Part shown: one piece after another, positions 4,181 through 6,154 of the stretch
Numbering within the stretch: the stretch's first letter is position 1
Layout: each line of letters begins with the position of its first letter
Source: Acidobacteriota bacterium
Lineage (GTDB): Bacteria; Acidobacteriota; Vicinamibacteria; Vicinamibacterales; UBA2999
Assembly (NCBI GenBank): GCA_947478985.1
Contig: CANJYC010000119.1
Coordinates: forward strand, 1 to 6,154
DNA: 6,154 nucleotides
Direction: 5' to 3'
Position numbers and translations under genes: made by a program
The notes under the pieces: generated by a model
Seen by the model: the letters and a program-made list of their open reading frames with translations, nothing else
What the model was told of the DNA's origin: nothing
Databases searched by the model: none

Positions 4181-6154
4181 ATGACCCGAAGAAGTCTCGT
4201 TCGAGCACTAGGAGTCGCATTTATGTGGCTTCTGCTCGTCCCCGCCCTGTCATGGGCGCAGAGCGGAATTGCCGGGGTCGTTAAAGACTCCAGCGGCGCG
4301 GTACTCCCTGGCGTATCAGTCGAAGCCGCCAGCCCGGTTCTGATCGAAAAAGTCCGGTCCGTCGTGACCGACGACCAGGGCGCCTACCGCATGCTTGATT
4401 TGCGGCCTGGCACCTATACCATCACCTTCACGCTCCCGGGCTTCAGCACGGTAAAGCGCGAAGGACTGGTCCTGCCGGACGCCTTTACGGCCACAGTTAC
4501 CGCTGAACTCCGGGTCGGCTCCCTTGAAGAGACAGTCACGGTCACCGGCGAGAGCCCACTGGTCGACGTGCAGAACGTCACACAGCGCCAGGTGCTCGAT
4601 GACACGATGGTCGACTCGCTGCCGACCATCCGCTTCGTCCACACCTTCGCGACGCTGCTGCCGGCCGTGACCGGCACCACGTTCACCTCAAACGGCACCG
4701 ACCAGCGCAAATACTGGTCCCACGGCGGCCGCCAGGCAGACTCGGTGGTCTCTGTGGACGGCTTCTCCACCAACTTCGGCATGCCCGGATTCGCCGGCAA
4801 CAGCAGCTTCTTCATGAACTCGGCCTGGGTGCAGGAAGTGTCGGTCATCTCCTCGGCCGGCGCGGCTGAGCAGGGATTCGGCGGCGTCATGAGCAACGTC
4901 ATCCCGAAGGAGGGCGGCAACCGGTTCAGCAGCTACTTCTACGGCAATTACGCTGACGAGAACATGAAGGCCAACAACGTGGATGATGACCTGCGCGCCC
5001 ATGGCGTGACCACAGGCACCTTCACCATCAAGCAGTTCGACATCGACCCGGCTGTCGGCGGCCCAATTCTCAAGGACAAGCTCTGGTTCTTCGCCGCAGG
5101 CGAGAGCTCGATGGTGAACCGGTCGCGCGCGGGCGTGTACTACAACTCAACGCCGCTCGGCTGGTTCTATACACCGGACCTCTCCCGACCGGCCGGAAAC
5201 AAGAACACTGACTGGGACTGGGGCGCGCGCGTCACCTACCAGATCACGCCGCGCAACAAGTTCAGCGCGTACTGGGACCAGCAGATTCACACCTATCACC
5301 AGCGGAACGCTGATGAGAGCGCCACCTCGGTGAGCGTCGCGGCACCGGAAGCCACCAACTTCACGGAAGAGTGGCCGAATTACGTGCTGCAGATGGTCTG
5401 GAAGTCTCCCATCAACAACAAGCTCTTCCTCGAGGCCGGCACCAGCATGTATGTGACGGCCATCCCGACGTCGCCGTCGCGCGATCCGGGCTACACCGTG
5501 GAACCGCTGAACATCATCCCGGCGTATGACACGGCGAGCGGCTTCTGCTTCCGCGCCTCCGGTGGTCAGTGCGGCGGGTGGAATCGCCCGTTCAATCGCG
5601 CCGATTACAACCGCGCCAATGCGTCCTACGTCACGGGTTCGCACGCCGTCAAGGTGGGCATGAGCTTTCGGTACGGTGACGTCGGCACCTTCGGCACCTA
5701 CGGCAGCGATATCGCCTTCCAGTTGACCAGCGGCGTGCCGAACCGCATCACCCAGTACGGCCGGCCGGATGCGAATCAGCGCAAGGGCGTCGAGTGGGGC
5801 TACTTCGCTCAGGATCAGTGGACGAAGAATCGCCTGACCCTCAATTACGGCGTGCGGCTGGACCACCAGCGTGAGTGGGTGCCGGCGCAGAGCAACCCGG
5901 CGGGACAGTTCGTGCCCGCGCGGAGCTTCGACAAGGTCGAGGACGTGCCGAACTACTGGGATTTCAGCCCGAGACTGGGTTTCTCCTATGACCTGTTCGG
6001 CAACGGCAAGACCGCCGTCAAGGCTACGGTGAACCGGTACGTTGGGCAGTCGCTCGGCGCCATCTCGGATGCGAGCAACCCGATGAGCAAGCTGGTGAAC
6101 TCGGTCACGCGCAACTGGACCGATGCCAACACCAACTATGTTCCGGACTGCGAC
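4181..6154 (+). CDS. Second TonB-dependent receptor, Oar-like, paralogue of the first (3' end outside window)
   Basis: Open for 658 codons from ATG 4181 to the last base. Compared with its 989-residue neighbour, about one third is missing, all of it barrel. The signal peptide is residues 1-26 (core 9-22, cleavage SWA|Q). The carboxypeptidase-regulatory-like domain spans about 28-115 (GVVKDSSG, DLRPGTY, LPGFSTV). EETVTVTG (116-123) is TonB-box-like. The plug spans about 128-245 with SVDGFSTN and NVIPKEGGN. The barrel begins at VGGPILKDKLWFF (292-304). Over the N-terminal domain (28-123) I count 65 identities in 96 ungapped positions against the first receptor. The barrel shares YYNSTPLGW, TPRNKF, VPARSFDKV and YDLFGNGKTA. 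The cysteine pair 456/464 matches 463/469 of the neighbour, and Cys657 in PDCD matches its Cys664. Plug positions 163-207 differ clearly, so ligand choice may differ. It should sit in the outer membrane and import an unknown ligand, from its own promoter. Confidence 0.93.
   Translation, partial: MTRRSLVRALGVAFMWLLLVPALSWAQSGIAGVVKDSSGAVLPGVSVEAASPVLIEKVRSVVTDDQGAYRMLDLRPGTYTITFTLPGFSTVKREGLVLPDAFTATVTAELRVGSLEETVTVTGESPLVDVQNVTQRQVLDDTMVDSLPTIRFVHTFATLLPAVTGTTFTSNGTDQRKYWSHGGRQADSVVSVDGFSTNFGMPGFAGNSSFFMNSAWVQEVSVISSAGAAEQGFGGVMSNVIPKEGGNRFSSYFYGNYADENMKANNVDDDLRAHGVTTGTFTIKQFDIDPAVGGPILKDKLWFFAAGESSMVNRSRAGVYYNSTPLGWFYTPDLSRPAGNKNTDWDWGARVTYQITPRNKFSAYWDQQIHTYHQRNADESATSVSVAAPEATNFTEEWPNYVLQMVWKSPINNKLFLEAGTSMYVTAIPTSPSRDPGYTVEPLNIIPAYDTASGFCFRASGGQCGGWNRPFNRADYNRANASYVTGSHAVKVGMSFRYGDVGTFGTYGSDIAFQLTSGVPNRITQYGRPDANQRKGVEWGYFAQDQWTKNRLTLNYGVRLDHQREWVPAQSNPAGQFVPARSFDKVEDVPNYWDFSPRLGFSYDLFGNGKTAVKATVNRYVGQSLGAISDASNPMSKLVNSVTRNWTDANTNYVPDCD

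Noticed and set aside
4021..4284. 87-codon plus-strand frame from GTG across the second leader into the receptor gene
   Set aside because: No ribosome binding site, starts inside the promoter, and overlaps the receptor's signal peptide in another frame.
5147..5866. 239-codon minus-strand frame inside the second receptor
   Set aside because: Antisense shadow of a well-supported coding frame, with no signal or domain.

Overview
The window looks like chromosomal DNA of a GC-rich Acidobacteriota bacterium, probably of the Vicinamibacteria. That placement is inferred from protein style. The two large genes are Oar-like TonB-dependent receptors: signal peptide, carboxypeptidase-regulatory-like domain, plug, beta-barrel. 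They carry phrases such as NVIPKEGGN, YDLFGNGKTA and PDCD that I associate with the expanded receptor families of that group. No database search was possible.

Layout, left to right. At the left edge, on the minus strand, are the first 23 codons of a probable exported or lipoprotein gene (69..1). Divergent from it is a short gene for a glycine-tailed RRM RNA-binding protein (215-538). Next comes a 334-base gene-free stretch. Its first part holds strong hairpins (581-604 and 661-691), probably transcription ends or a structured RNA. Its second part holds a promoter (749-778) and a leader of about 100 bases. A complete TonB-dependent receptor gene follows (873 or 882 to 3842), closed by a textbook intrinsic terminator (3893-3933). 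A second promoter (4011-4040) and a leader of about 140 bases precede a second, paralogous receptor gene (4181 to the right edge). That gene is open for 658 codons and is cut by the window end.

The two receptors are a tandem duplicate pair with separate transcription signals. Their promoters share the exact decamer TTGCGTTTAC, then nine variable bases, then TGTGRTAMAAA. This suggests both are switched on by the same sigma factor or regulator although a terminator separates them. The receptors would sit in the outer membrane and import ligands using TonB-transmitted energy. Nothing in the window identifies the ligand, and no SusD-like partner, TonB/ExbBD or enzyme gene is visible. The RNA-binding protein has no evident functional link to the receptors. 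I see no mobile element, CRISPR array, tRNA or rRNA, and no clearly novel system. The most useful leads are the shared promoter, the structured RNA region after the RRM gene, and the paired cysteines of the receptors.
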